Source: Crystallibacter degradans
GTDB taxonomy: Bacteria; Actinomycetota; Actinomycetes; Actinomycetales; Micrococcaceae
Assembly (NCBI RefSeq): GCF_012952295.1
Contig: NZ_JABBCH010000004.1
Coordinates: 1-64,000, forward strand
DNA: 64,000 bases
Reading direction: 5' to 3'
Under the pieces are notes generated by a model that saw nothing but the letters and a program-made list of their open reading frames with translations, made no database searches and was not told the origin of the DNA. Numbering within the stretch: position 1 is the stretch's first letter; each line of letters begins with the position of its first letter. The position numbers were made by a program, and so were the translations under genes. Below, piece after piece: positions 36,931 through 45,521 of this stretch.

Positions 36931-39900
36931 GTGTCGCGCGATCGCACTGACGAGGCTGCCGAGGATATTCTGACGCACTGGCTGAAACAGCTGGGCCAGC
37001 ACGCGGGAACAGATACCCTGCTGTACTTCGCGCCGTCCTCGACGAACAGCATCGACCTCACCCATGCCCATCCGTCCGGTCTTGCCCAGCTGCTGACCGG
37101 CCGGCGCACGCGGCTGTCCACATTGCTGCGGGACCAGGCCCAGTACTCGGCGGCGATGAAGACGGCCCGCAGCCTGCGTTCCAAAATCTTTGAGCTCAGC
37201 ACGGAGCGCGGCATCGACGTCGGCTATCTTGCTGCGGGCACCGCCTCCTGGCGTGTTCCCGAGGTAGGCCGGTCCGAGACGCTGAACGCCCCGATCATGC
37301 TCACCCCGGTGGCGCTGACGGTCCGGCCCAGCCAGGATGACTTCGAACTCCAGCTCACCGACCAGGCCCGGCTCAACCCGGCACTGGTGAGGCACCTTGA
37401 AGCCGAACAGGGCGTCGACATCGACCCCGAAGGCGTGGCCCGGCTGGCTTACAGCACCGCGCGGTTCGACCCGCATCCGGTGCTGGAGCGGCTGCGGTCG
37501 CTGACCCAGGATGTGCGCAGCATGACCATCGAGCACCACCTCCTGGTCTCCACCTTCGCCGATGTATCGAACATTGCCGATACCTCCGCCCTCGATTCCG
37601 CGCACCCGCTGCTGAACGCCATGATGGCAGCGGATCTGGACCCGGAAACCGGCTACCACGTGCCCGTGCCGGAGGTGGACCTGCCGCCGCTGGACGAGCG
37701 CTCACCGCAGGACGAGTTCCTGGTGTTGGACGCGGATCCCGCCCAGCAGAAGATCCTTGACCTGGTCCAGAGCGGCCATTCGGTGGTCGTCTCGGCGCCG
37801 CCGGGAACTGGCCAGACCCAGACCGCCATCAACGCCGCGGCGACGCTGGCCTTCGAAGGCAAATCCGTCCTGGTGGTCGCGGAGCGGCGCACCACGCTGA
37901 ACCAGTTCGCCAAGCAGCTCGACGAGCTCAAGCTCGGCTCCCTGGTGCTGCAGCTGAACGCCAACATCACCAGCCAGCAGCTCAAGGACCAGCTGGTCCG
38001 GGCCATCATGCGCAACGAGCAGGCCACGGCGCCGCAGCTGGAAAAACTGCACACCACCCTCATTGACCACCGCCACCAGCTGATGGACCATGTGCAGTCG
38101 CTGCACAATGTCCGCAAGCGCTGGAACTGCTCGCCGTACCAGGCCATGCAGTCGCTGGCCAAGCTGGTCTCGCTGGATCCGGCACCGGCCACCACCGTCC
38201 GGCTTAAGCGCTCCGTGCTGGACAACATCGCCGACCGCGCCGAACTGACCGGCCGGCTGCGCCGTGCGGCGGAACTGGGCAGCTTCAGCAAGTCCTCGAC
38301 CACCAGCGCGTGGTTCGGTGCCAAGCTGCTCAACCGCAAGGAAACCGAAGACGCCCACCAGCTGTCTGTGGATCTTGCCCGCGACATCCCCAAACTGCGT
38401 GAGCAGATGAACCGGGTGGCGGACCATTCCCAGATTTCCCTGGGCACCAGCTTCCGTGAATGGGGGCAGCAGCTCCTGTTGCTGGTCGCCGTTCGCGGCA
38501 GCCTGGACAAGTTCACGCCGGACATTTTCGACCGCCCGGTCACAGACCTGATTTCCGCAACGGCATCTTCCGGCTGGAGGCGCGAGCGCGGTATCGAAAT
38601 GAGCTCCATGACCCGCTCCCGGCTGCGGCGTGTGGCCAAGGAATATGTGCGTCCCGGTGTTCATATCTCGGACCTGCACGAGTCCCTGGCAGACGTTCAG
38701 CAGCAACGCAGCAAGTGGGCCGAATACGCCACTACGCAGCGCCACCCGTCGGTGCCGTCCGGTTTGGCGGAACTGAACAGTTTCTACCTCGGCATCCACA
38801 AGAACCTGCAGAAGCTTTCCGGGCTCCTGGCGGAACCGGCCGACGGCGTGCTGCTGGCCGACCTGGACCAGGACGCACTGGTGGAGCGGCTGGAAGCACT
38901 GGCGGCCGACCGCGAGACGCTGGTGAACCTGCCGGAACGGACCCTGCTGCTGGAGCAGATGCGCGAGCACGGTCTGGGTGAACTGCTGGATGATCTGGCT
39001 GAACGTGAAGTGGCCACGGAGAATGTCGGCGCCGAACTGGACCTTGCCTGGTGGCAGTCGGCCTTGGAAGCCATGATCAGCGGCGACGACTACCTGGCCA
39101 TGTCCGACGGCGACAACCTGCGCAAGCTGGAAGCGGTCTACCGGCTGGCCGATAACGCCCACATCGCTTCCGGCGCGGCACGCCTGCGCTGGGAGCTGGC
39201 CCAGAACTGGCGGCATGCCATCAAGAGCCAGCCCAAGGCGGCGGAGCGCCTGCGGGAGATGCTCAAGACCTCCGAACCGACCCTGCGGTCCCTGAGCGAG
39301 CAGTCGGGCCAATTGGTGTCGTCGTTGATGCCGGTCTGGGCCGCATCCCCGCTGGTCCTGCCGATGGTGCTGCCGGCCGAGAAACGCTTCGACGCCGTCA
39401 TCATTCTCGACGCCGAAGCCACCAGCCTGCAGTCGGCGGTCGGGGCCATGGCCCGGGCCGAGCAGGTCATCGCCTTCGGCGACGGCCAGCTGGGTACGGC
39501 GGAGCCGTTCGAAGTCAATGTGGACCGGAAGCGTGAGCAGGCGCCCGGCGCCGAGACGGATCCTGTCATCAGCAGCTACCACGCGCTGGCACGCGTCCTG
39601 CCGGTACTGCCGCTGACCACGTTGTACCGCGCGGTCGATATGGAACTGGCGCAGTCGTTGAGCAAGGAATTTTACGACGGCGCCGTCACCCGGCTGCCGT
39701 CCGCCGGCGAAATTACCGGCGGCGACGGGCTGATGGTGGAATACCTGCCGGACGGTACCGGGCTGCCCGGTGCCGGGCATGAGGGCGTTGAAAGCGTCCC
39801 GGCGGAAATCAACCGGGTTGTGGATCTGGTCTTCGAACACGCACGCCACCGGCCCCAGCGTTCGCTGGCCGTCATCACCTCCACCGTCCGCCATGCGGCA

Positions 39901-40902
39901 CGCGTGGCAGAAGCGATCCGCCTGCAGATGCCGAACTACCCTGCGGCTTCGGAGTTCTTCAAGCGGACGGAGGATTCCTTCCGTGTGGTTCCCGTGGAGC
40001 GGTCCTCCGGGCTGGTCCGTGACGACATCGTCTTTTCGCTCGGTTACGGCCGCACGCCGCATGGCCGGGCAGTGCATAACTTTGGTCCATTGTCGGAGCC
40101 GGATGGCCGGAGCCGGTTCGCCATGGCTATGACCCGGGCGCGGCGTTCGCTGCGGGTGCTGACATGTTTCCGTCCGGAAGACCTTGATCCCGAGCGGCTG
40201 AGCCATGGCGCCGTCGACTTCTATGAACTGATCAACCGGAAGCTCGGTACGGGCGGGGTAGCAGTATCAGCTGCCTCTGCCGGCATTGAAGATCCGCTCG
40301 TCGCGGATCTGGTTGAGCGGATCCGCAGCCGTGGCGCACAGGTGCAGGACCACTACCGGGGAATCCTGGACATCGTCGCAGCGGCAGACCCCTTGCTGCA
40401 GCCGGGGGACCACCATCCGACCCTGCCAGTGGCGCTGGAGTCGGACGGCACGCCGCAGTACCGGAAGATGAGTGTGCGCGAGCGGAGCCGGCTGCGGCCG
40501 CAGCTGCTGGAGCGGCTCGGATGGCGTCCGCTGACCTTGTGGACCATCGAGGTTTTTGCCGACCCGGAGAAGTGCGCGCAGCTGATCGGAGGATACTTGG
40601 GACTACAGGATCCGGATCAAGAAGGGACGGGGAGGCACGTGTCCAAGGATGATAAGCCTGCGGAACGTTCCGCGGACCGGCAGGCAGACGACACGGACCA
40701 TTGTGGCGACGCCACGGAAGGCGCCGCGGCTCGGGCAGAACTCCAGGACCAGCAACCGCAAACACGGAAGGCCGCCGCGGCGGCCCTTCGCGGCAGTGCG
40801 ATCCCGGACCGGGCCAAAGAGGACGATCCGAGGGCCTGGGGCGACAGCCGCGAGGACCGGGACGCCTGGCTGAAGGAACAGCGCCCGCCCCACTGGAGCT
40901 GA
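36931..40902 (+). CDS. DUF4011-helicase-nuclease-like protein with degenerate Walker motifs
   Basis: 1323 residues from GTG 36931; ATG 36880 would add 17. The N-terminal 200 residues resemble DUF4011. Residues about 270-310 align with SF1 helicase motif I, but SAPPGTGQTQTA has Gln (codon 37813-37815) in place of the phosphate-binding Lys. Motif II near 827 reads DAEAT where DEAS/DEAQ is expected. A later VIAFGDGQL and MTRARRSLRVL near 1067 (motif VI) are recognisable. Residues about 1120-1230 resemble the DUF559/Vsr nuclease fold (LESDGTPQYRK, RLRPQLLERLGW). The charged tail ends in WLKEQRPPHWS. The DUF4011-helicase-Vsr order is that of the Hhe phage-defence protein. The motif changes suggest lost or altered ATP use. 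Long uninterrupted frame, so not decaying. Confidence 0.7.
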   Translation: MSRDRTDEAAEDILTHWLKQLGQHAGTDTLLYFAPSSTNSIDLTHAHPSGLAQLLTGRRTRLSTLLRDQAQYSAAMKTARSLRSKIFELSTERGIDVGYLAAGTASWRVPEVGRSETLNAPIMLTPVALTVRPSQDDFELQLTDQARLNPALVRHLEAEQGVDIDPEGVARLAYSTARFDPHPVLERLRSLTQDVRSMTIEHHLLVSTFADVSNIADTSALDSAHPLLNAMMAADLDPETGYHVPVPEVDLPPLDERSPQDEFLVLDADPAQQKILDLVQSGHSVVVSAPPGTGQTQTAINAAATLAFEGKSVLVVAERRTTLNQFAKQLDELKLGSLVLQLNANITSQQLKDQLVRAIMRNEQATAPQLEKLHTTLIDHRHQLMDHVQSLHNVRKRWNCSPYQAMQSLAKLVSLDPAPATTVRLKRSVLDNIADRAELTGRLRRAAELGSFSKSSTTSAWFGAKLLNRKETEDAHQLSVDLARDIPKLREQMNRVADHSQISLGTSFREWGQQLLLLVAVRGSLDKFTPDIFDRPVTDLISATASSGWRRERGIEMSSMTRSRLRRVAKEYVRPGVHISDLHESLADVQQQRSKWAEYATTQRHPSVPSGLAELNSFYLGIHKNLQKLSGLLAEPADGVLLADLDQDALVERLEALAADRETLVNLPERTLLLEQMREHGLGELLDDLAEREVATENVGAELDLAWWQSALEAMISGDDYLAMSDGDNLRKLEAVYRLADNAHIASGAARLRWELAQNWRHAIKSQPKAAERLREMLKTSEPTLRSLSEQSGQLVSSLMPVWAASPLVLPMVLPAEKRFDAVIILDAEATSLQSAVGAMARAEQVIAFGDGQLGTAEPFEVNVDRKREQAPGAETDPVISSYHALARVLPVLPLTTLYRAVDMELAQSLSKEFYDGAVTRLPSAGEITGGDGLMVEYLPDGTGLPGAGHEGVESVPAEINRVVDLVFEHARHRPQRSLAVITSTVRHAARVAEAIRLQMPNYPAASEFFKRTEDSFRVVPVERSSGLVRDDIVFSLGYGRTPHGRAVHNFGPLSEPDGRSRFAMAMTRARRSLRVLTCFRPEDLDPERLSHGAVDFYELINRKLGTGGVAVSAASAGIEDPLVADLVERIRSRGAQVQDHYRGILDIVAAADPLLQPGDHHPTLPVALESDGTPQYRKMSVRERSRLRPQLLERLGWRPLTLWTIEVFADPEKCAQLIGGYLGLQDPDQEGTGRHVSKDDKPAERSADRQADDTDHCGDATEGAAARAELQDQQPQTRKAAAAALRGSAIPDRAKEDDPRAWGDSREDRDAWLKEQRPPHWS

Positions 40903-40905
40903 CGC

Positions 40906-41565
40906 CTAACCGACAAGTACCAAGAAGACCTTGCCCCGGCTCGACGCACTTGCCAGAGCCGTGGCCTCGGTCGGTGAAGCTGCTACCACCACGAGGCCTT
41001 CGCTTTCCTGGCGGCCCAGCAGCCCGGAACCGTCGGCGGTGCTCCCTGCCTTCCACAGCACGGGCACGTCGTTTGCCAGCACTTCCGAGGCTGCCGGCTC
41101 CTCATAACCGTTGCCGGTGCTGAGCACGATGTCCACCCGTTGTCCGGGGCTGAGCAATTGGACCGTCGACTGGTCGGCGGGTCTGACCGGAACCGCGACA
41201 GTGCCCGGCGGGCTGCCGGCCAGGAGCCCGGGGCCGACGATGGAGGTATCCAGGACCGGGGAACCGGCCCGCAGCGCGGTGGCCAGACGTTTTCCCGCCA
41301 GGTCGTGGACCGAAGCAGTTGACCCGGACGGCACGGCCGAGGCGGGAAGGCTGCCGGTCACCAGATCCGAATCGGCCAGGATGGTCCCCGCGGGCAGGTC
41401 CGCAGCCGCGGTGACCACCGGAACGGTCTCCAGAGGGGCCGGAGTGAGCTCATGGACAGTGAGTCCGGCGGCTGCACAAAGCAGGGCGGCTGCGATCAGT
41501 CGGTAATGGCGCCTGACCAGACGCCGGGCAAGGAGCGGGATGGCCGCCCGGGGTGAATGCTGCAT
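40906..41565 (-). CDS. SAF-domain protein, CpaB/RcpC type
   Basis: 219 residues. One membrane segment near residue 24-40 (LIAAALLCAAAGLTVHELTP), then a SAF domain (VVTAAADLPAGTILADSDL) and an RcpC-like part (AVPVRPADQSTVQLLSPGQRVDIV). CpaB proteins belong to Flp/Tad pilus assembly, but no tad genes are nearby, so this is an orphan. It converges on the helicase-like gene with only 3 nt between stops. Confidence 0.8.
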   Translation of the reverse strand: MQHSPRAAIPLLARRLVRRHYRLIAAALLCAAAGLTVHELTPAPLETVPVVTAAADLPAGTILADSDLVTGSLPASAVPSGSTASVHDLAGKRLATALRAGSPVLDTSIVGPGLLAGSPPGTVAVPVRPADQSTVQLLSPGQRVDIVLSTGNGYEEPAASEVLANDVPVLWKAGSTADGSGLLGRQESEGLVVVAASPTEATALASASSRGKVFLVLVG

Positions 41566-41678
41566 AGGGCCACCGTAAGGACGCCGGGAACCGGTTCGTC
41601 AGGGGCTTGCGGCGAACTGTGCACGGGGGCAGCGGTAGTTTCCGTTGTGGAGGAAAGGAACCTCATCGGACGCAGAGC

Positions 41679-41705
41679 ACCCGGGGAGCCGTGGCATCCC
41701 CGGGT
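41679..41705 (-). terminator. Hairpin after the zinc-ribbon gene
   Basis: A perfect 8-bp stem (ACCCGGGG with CCCCGGGT) 22 nt beyond the minus-strand stop at 41728, without a T run. The rest of the 41566-41727 gap shows nothing else. Confidence 0.5.
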
Positions 41706-41727
41706 GGTGTACTGCTAAGGAGGCTCT

Positions 41728-42000
41728 CTAGCTGGCAGCGGGTGCAGCAGCGGCCGGTGCTGCCGGTGCCGACGCCGGGCTTTCGGACTTGCCGGCGGCC
41801 GGAACCGTGCTGGTGCTCTTGGTGTCGCGTGAATCGGTCCGGTAGAAACCGGAACCCTTGAAGACGACGCCGACACTGTTGAACTTTTTGCGCAGGTTGC
41901 CGCTGCACTCAGGGCAAACGCTCAGCGAGTTGTCGCTGAAGGACTGCTGGATCTCGAAAGCGTGGCTGCAATCTTTGCAGGCATAGGCGTACGTGGGCAC
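41728..42000 (-). CDS. FmdB-type zinc-ribbon protein, Ruc-like chaperone candidate
   Basis: 90 residues. Cys8, Cys11, Cys29 and Cys32 form a zinc ribbon (CKDC and CPEC). The segment KKFNSVGVVFKGSGFYRTDSR is typical of FmdB-like proteins. The last 40 residues are a Ser/Ala/Pro-rich, apparently disordered tail. The layout matches M. tuberculosis Rv0991c (Ruc), a redox-regulated chaperone controlled by HrcA. A CIRCE operator lies directly upstream, and the neighbouring 5-FCL and galU match the mycobacterial order. Start GTG 42000 has AGGAGG 6 nt upstream. Confidence 0.83.
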   Translation of the reverse strand: MPTYAYACKDCSHAFEIQQSFSDNSLSVCPECSGNLRKKFNSVGVVFKGSGFYRTDSRDTKSTSTVPAAGKSESPASAPAAPAAAAPAAS

Positions 42001-42050
42001 TTGAATCCTCCTGAAAATTCCCGCGGAACACGTCCGTGCCACCCGTTGGG

Positions 42051-42077
42051 TTGGCACTCGATAGTTCCGAGTGCTAA
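42051..42077 (-). promoter_or_regulatory. CIRCE operator of the zinc-ribbon gene
   Basis: TTGGCACTC, 9 nt, GAGTGCTAA, the same left arm as CIRCE 1 of groES. On the minus strand TAGAAT (42077-42082) is a likely -10, so the operator covers the start of transcription. The -10 overlaps the stop codon of the upstream 5-FCL gene, so the promoter lies inside that gene's end. Confidence 0.92.
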
Positions 42078-42079
42078 TT

Positions 42080-42694
42080 CTACACTGTCCCGGGACCGAA
42101 CCATATCCAACCCTCTGCAGTCACGGCACCGTCAAGCGGGGCGTCCAGCTCAGTGACCTCGAAGGTTCCGGGAGGGACAACTTCGTGGGAATAAAAAACG
42201 CCGACTTCCTTGGGCTGCTCCGACAGCCGGGCGACACCTGCCAGGAACCGGTCATAGTAACCGCCGCCCTGGCCTATCCGGTTGCCATCGGCGTCAACCG
42301 CCAGGCCGGGTACCAGGATCAGCGGGACATCGGCCATGATTGCTGAAGGCAGCCGTTCCCCGACTGGCTCGTAGACCCAGGCCCGTGGACTGCGGACGAG
42401 CTCCACGCCGTCGTACCACTGCACCCAGCTGAGCTGGTACTCCGGCTCGCAGACGGGGACAACCACGCGGTAGCCGGCCCGGGTCAGGGCGGGCAGCAGC
42501 AGGTCAGTGGAGGGTTCCGCGCCGGTTGAGAGATAGCCGGCAATGGTACTGCCGCGTTCCGCTCCGGCCGCTTCGAGTCCCGCCATGACATGGTTGGCCA
42601 GTTGTTCGGCGGCCGCGCGCCGGTCGGTCTCCGGCAGATCCTGCCGCAGCTTGCGGAAGTGTGCACGGGCGGAGTCTTTATCCAGAGGAGTCAC
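42080..42694 (-). CDS. 5-Formyltetrahydrofolate cyclo-ligase
   Basis: 204 residues. RAHFRKLRQDLPETDRRAAA and the late GQGGGYYDRFLAG, the Mg-ATP-binding loop, identify the family. It converts 5-formyl-THF to 5,10-methenyl-THF. Start is GTG 42694. It lies upstream of the zinc-ribbon gene on the same strand and is divergent from galU, with 104 nt between the starts. Confidence 0.9.
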   Translation of the reverse strand: MTPLDKDSARAHFRKLRQDLPETDRRAAAEQLANHVMAGLEAAGAERGSTIAGYLSTGAEPSTDLLLPALTRAGYRVVVPVCEPEYQLSWVQWYDGVELVRSPRAWVYEPVGERLPSAIMADVPLILVPGLAVDADGNRIGQGGGYYDRFLAGVARLSEQPKEVGVFYSHEVVPPGTFEVTELDAPLDGAVTAEGWIWFGPGTV

Positions 42695-42798
42695 GGCAAT
42701 CCTTGTTCGAAGGGGTCATCGCCGCCGTCGAAAGCACTTCGGCGGCAGCTGTCATGCTAATTCATATTTTGACGCTGCGGATGGGTAATCTTATTTCC

Positions 42799-43701
42799 AT
42801 GAAGTCTCATCGCACCGTACGCAAGGCCGTCATTCCGGCCGCCGGTCTCGGCACCCGCTTCCTGCCCGCTACCAAAGCCATGCCCAAAGAGATGCTGCCG
42901 GTTGTGGACAAACCGGCCATCCAGTATGTGGTTGAGGAAGCGGTCCGCGCGGACATTACGGACATCCTGATGATCACCGGACGGAACAAGCGGCCGCTGG
43001 AAGACCACTTCGACCGCGTGCCCAACATCGAGTTCGTCCTCGAGGAAAAGGGTGACCTCGACAAACTGGCGTTGGTGCGCGAGGCATCGAACCTGGCTGA
43101 TATCCACTACGTGCGCCAAGGCGATCCCAAGGGACTGGGGCATGCCGTGCTGCGCAGCCGCCAGCACGTTGGTGACGAGCCGTTTGCCGTGCTGCTCGGC
43201 GATGACCTGATCGACGAAAACGATGAGCTGCTGCGCCGGATGATCGACGTCCAGGAGAAGACCGGCGGATCCGTTGTCGCCCTGATGGAGGTCGAGCCTG
43301 CGCAGATCAGTGCCTATGGCTGTGCCGACGTCACCGAGATGGACGGTATCGACTGCGTGCAGGTCAACCGGCTGGTCGAAAAGCCGTCGCCCGAAGAGGC
43401 CCCCTCGAACCTGGCCATCATCGGCCGCTACGTGCTGCACCCGTCGGTCTTCGATGTACTGGAAGAGACCGGTCCCGGAAGGGGCGGCGAAATCCAACTG
43501 ACCGACGCACTGGAAACACTCGCGTCCCGCGAAGGAGAAGGCGGGGGCGTCTACGGCGTCGTTTTCCGCGGACGGCGGTACGACACGGGTGACAAGCTGA
43601 GCTACCTGAAGGCTGTGGTGACCATCGCCTCGGAACGCGCCGACATCGGTGAGGACCTGCGCTCCTGGCTGAAGGAATTCTCCGAAGGCACACAGGGCTG
43701 A
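42799..43701 (+). CDS. galU: UTP-glucose-1-phosphate uridylyltransferase
   Basis: 300 residues. KAVIPAAGLGTRFLPATKAMPKEMLPV is the nucleotide-binding start, and LVEKPSPEEAPSNLAIIGRY is characteristic. It makes UDP-glucose for cell envelope and storage sugars. ATG 42799 is preceded by TAATCT 7 nt upstream rather than a ribosome site. The frame extends upstream to 42661 only as a shadow of the divergent gene. Confidence 0.96.
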   Translation: MKSHRTVRKAVIPAAGLGTRFLPATKAMPKEMLPVVDKPAIQYVVEEAVRADITDILMITGRNKRPLEDHFDRVPNIEFVLEEKGDLDKLALVREASNLADIHYVRQGDPKGLGHAVLRSRQHVGDEPFAVLLGDDLIDENDELLRRMIDVQEKTGGSVVALMEVEPAQISAYGCADVTEMDGIDCVQVNRLVEKPSPEEAPSNLAIIGRYVLHPSVFDVLEETGPGRGGEIQLTDALETLASREGEGGGVYGVVFRGRRYDTGDKLSYLKAVVTIASERADIGEDLRSWLKEFSEGTQG

Positions 43702-43716
43702 GACCAGGCTGCGGCG

Positions 43717-44343
43717 GTGCTGAGTTCGGCCATCTGGCCCGTCAGAGTTGAGTGCGGTAGCTTGGCGCTGCGTCCGATCTCCCGTCGTGACAAGCGCGAG
43801 TGGCTGCAACTGCGCCAGCAGAACGCGGCCTGGCTCGCTCCGTGGGAAGCCTCCAACCCCGACCCCAACGGTTCCTTGCCGCAGTTTGCCGAGATGGTCC
43901 GGTCGCTGAACCGGCAGGCGAAGCTGGCAACAGCGCTGCCCTGGGTCATCACCGAAGTCCAGCCTGGCCGGGCGGCGCCGGTGATCGTCGGGCAGCTGAC
44001 TGTGTCCAGCATCGTTTGGGGATCGGCCATGATGGCTACGCTCGGTTACTGGGTGGATCAGGCTTCGGCCGGTCGCGGTATCGCACCAACGGCGGTAGCA
44101 ATGGCCACGGATCACTGCTTTCAGGCCCTGGGGCTGCATCGGATGGAAATAAACATCCGCCCGGAGAATTCTGCCAGCTTGAGGGTAGTGGAAAAACTTG
44201 GCTTCCGGGACGAAGGACTGCGCCCCCGCTACTTGCACATCAATGGTTCATGGGCCGATCACAGGTCTTTCGCGCTGACTGCGGAGGAAGTTCCGGACGG
44301 ACTTCTTCCCGGCTGGCTCGAAAGCAGCGGACGTTCGTGCTGA
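43717..44343 (+). CDS. GNAT acetyltransferase, RimJ type
   Basis: 208 residues. LALRPISRRDKREWLQLRQQ and LGYWVDQASAGRGIAPTAVAMATDHCFQALGLHRMEINIRPENSASLRVVEKLGF are typical of the RimJ/RimL subgroup, with the acetyl-CoA loop in ASAGRGIAP. RimJ acetylates ribosomal protein N-termini; the target here is inferred. It starts at GTG 43717, 15 nt after galU, so probably in one operon. In M. tuberculosis a moeA gene sits between galU and rimJ; it is absent here. Confidence 0.85.
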   Translation: MLSSAIWPVRVECGSLALRPISRRDKREWLQLRQQNAAWLAPWEASNPDPNGSLPQFAEMVRSLNRQAKLATALPWVITEVQPGRAAPVIVGQLTVSSIVWGSAMMATLGYWVDQASAGRGIAPTAVAMATDHCFQALGLHRMEINIRPENSASLRVVEKLGFRDEGLRPRYLHINGSWADHRSFALTAEEVPDGLLPGWLESSGRSC

Positions 44344-44432
44344 CCTGCTGGTTTATCAATTTTCGGTGACTTTCGCCGACACACCGTGACTAATGCCGCA
44401 CCCGGCATGTTTTAGCTTCTACGGTTTTGATT

Positions 44433-45419
44433 GTGGACATTCAAAGCTCAGTGATCTTCGTAGTGATCGTGGGGCTTTGGCTTGTCTGGGTAGGACCGTA
44501 TTTACTTCGCTTTCTTGGAACTGCAACGCTGGCCGAGGCACTCCCGGGCCAGGGAATATCATTCGACTCAGGACCCGTCACCGCCACAGGCAGTGCAGCT
44601 CAGGGGATCATCATGGAAAATAACGCCCATTCCGGAACAGCCCGCGCCGCCTCCGGGCCTGAGCGCGTCGCCCCGGAGAGCGCTGCCCCGGAGCAACGTG
44701 TGCCCGCGCCGTTGAACATCCGCTACGGCCGCACCGCGTTGGCCCTGGTGGGAACCGCCGCATTGCTGACTTTTGTCATCGGCGGGGGACTGGCGCTCTT
44801 CGGCCTGGTCTCGGGCAGTGTCCCGGGGGTCGCACTGCTGGCTGTCGCCGCCGTCGTCCTTATGCTGCGTATGCTGGTGCGGCGAGACCGCCGCCGCCGT
44901 GCCGCCGCCCGCGTGAACAGGGCCTTCGAAGAAGCGATGAATCCGCCGGTCCACCATCTTTCACCACTTCCGCAGCGGGAAACCGTGCTTTTCGACGCGG
45001 CAGAAGCGGAAGCCGATGCTGTCTCCGGTTCTGAAAAGCAGGAACCCGCTCCCGCCCCCGAACCACGGCGCTTGACACCGGAGGAACTGCGGGCGGAGGC
45101 ACTCAAAGTTGCAGCCGAAGCCGGGTCAAAAAGCGCAGGAAATTCCGAGCCTGGATCCGGTCCCACCTGGCAGCCCGTAGAAGTGCCGAAGCCCACGTAT
45201 GTTGCCTCGGCCAAAGCGGAACGGCCGGCCCCGGCACCGCTGCCGGCCCCGGAAGTAAAAAAACCGACGATGAAGACGCCGATCAAACAGGCAGCCGTGG
45301 CTCCGAAGGCCGACGTGCCGGCCGCTTCGAAAGACGGCGTGTCTCCGGCTGCCAAGGAAGCGGCGCCACAGGCGGGCAAGATCAATCTGGATGCGGTGCT
45401 TCAGCGGCGCCGGGCGTGA
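44433..45419 (+). CDS. GlpR-like membrane protein
   Basis: About 328 residues. One membrane segment at the very N-terminus (SSVIFVVIVGLWLVWVGPYLL), then a soluble part, then two more segments near residues 100-150 (ALALVGTAALLTFVIGGGLAL and VALLAVAAVVLMLRML), then a long Ala/Pro/Lys-rich tail. Its place after galU and rimJ and its topology match Rv0996 of M. tuberculosis and GlpR of Corynebacterium, the membrane receptor of the gephyrin-like division protein Glp. The start is GTG 44433 (TACGGT 7 nt upstream) or TTG 44427. Confidence 0.6.
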   Translation: MDIQSSVIFVVIVGLWLVWVGPYLLRFLGTATLAEALPGQGISFDSGPVTATGSAAQGIIMENNAHSGTARAASGPERVAPESAAPEQRVPAPLNIRYGRTALALVGTAALLTFVIGGGLALFGLVSGSVPGVALLAVAAVVLMLRMLVRRDRRRRAAARVNRAFEEAMNPPVHHLSPLPQRETVLFDAAEAEADAVSGSEKQEPAPAPEPRRLTPEELRAEALKVAAEAGSKSAGNSEPGSGPTWQPVEVPKPTYVASAKAERPAPAPLPAPEVKKPTMKTPIKQAAVAPKADVPAASKDGVSPAAKEAAPQAGKINLDAVLQRRRA

Positions 45420-45450
45420 GGACCGCAGCCCTGGCAACTGGCGATCAGTG

Positions 45451-45478
45451 GGTCCGCTCCGGTAAGGGCGGGCCTTTT
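45451..45478 (+). terminator. Intrinsic terminator of the galU operon
   Basis: A 9-bp stem (GGTCCGCTC with GGGCGGGCC, two G-U pairs) with a 6-nt loop and TTTT, 31 nt after the GlpR-like gene. Confidence 0.65.
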
Positions 45479-45521
45479 GCCTTTCCCCGGCCGGAGGGAG
45501 CCGTTTCTGCGGCGGGATGAT

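Noticed and set aside
35097-37214. A 705-codon minus-strand frame opposite guaA
   Set aside because: Shadow of guaA and the start of the next gene, with no domain.
37795-37821. Walker A GQTQT as a sequencing error
   Set aside because: A single base change would not turn a Lys codon into CAG and also explain DAEAT in the Walker B region; the frame is intact throughout.
37702-40206. An 834-codon open frame on the minus strand opposite the helicase-like gene
   Set aside because: It is a mirror of the strong GC codon bias of the plus-strand gene; its translation is rich in His, Gln and Arg without domains.
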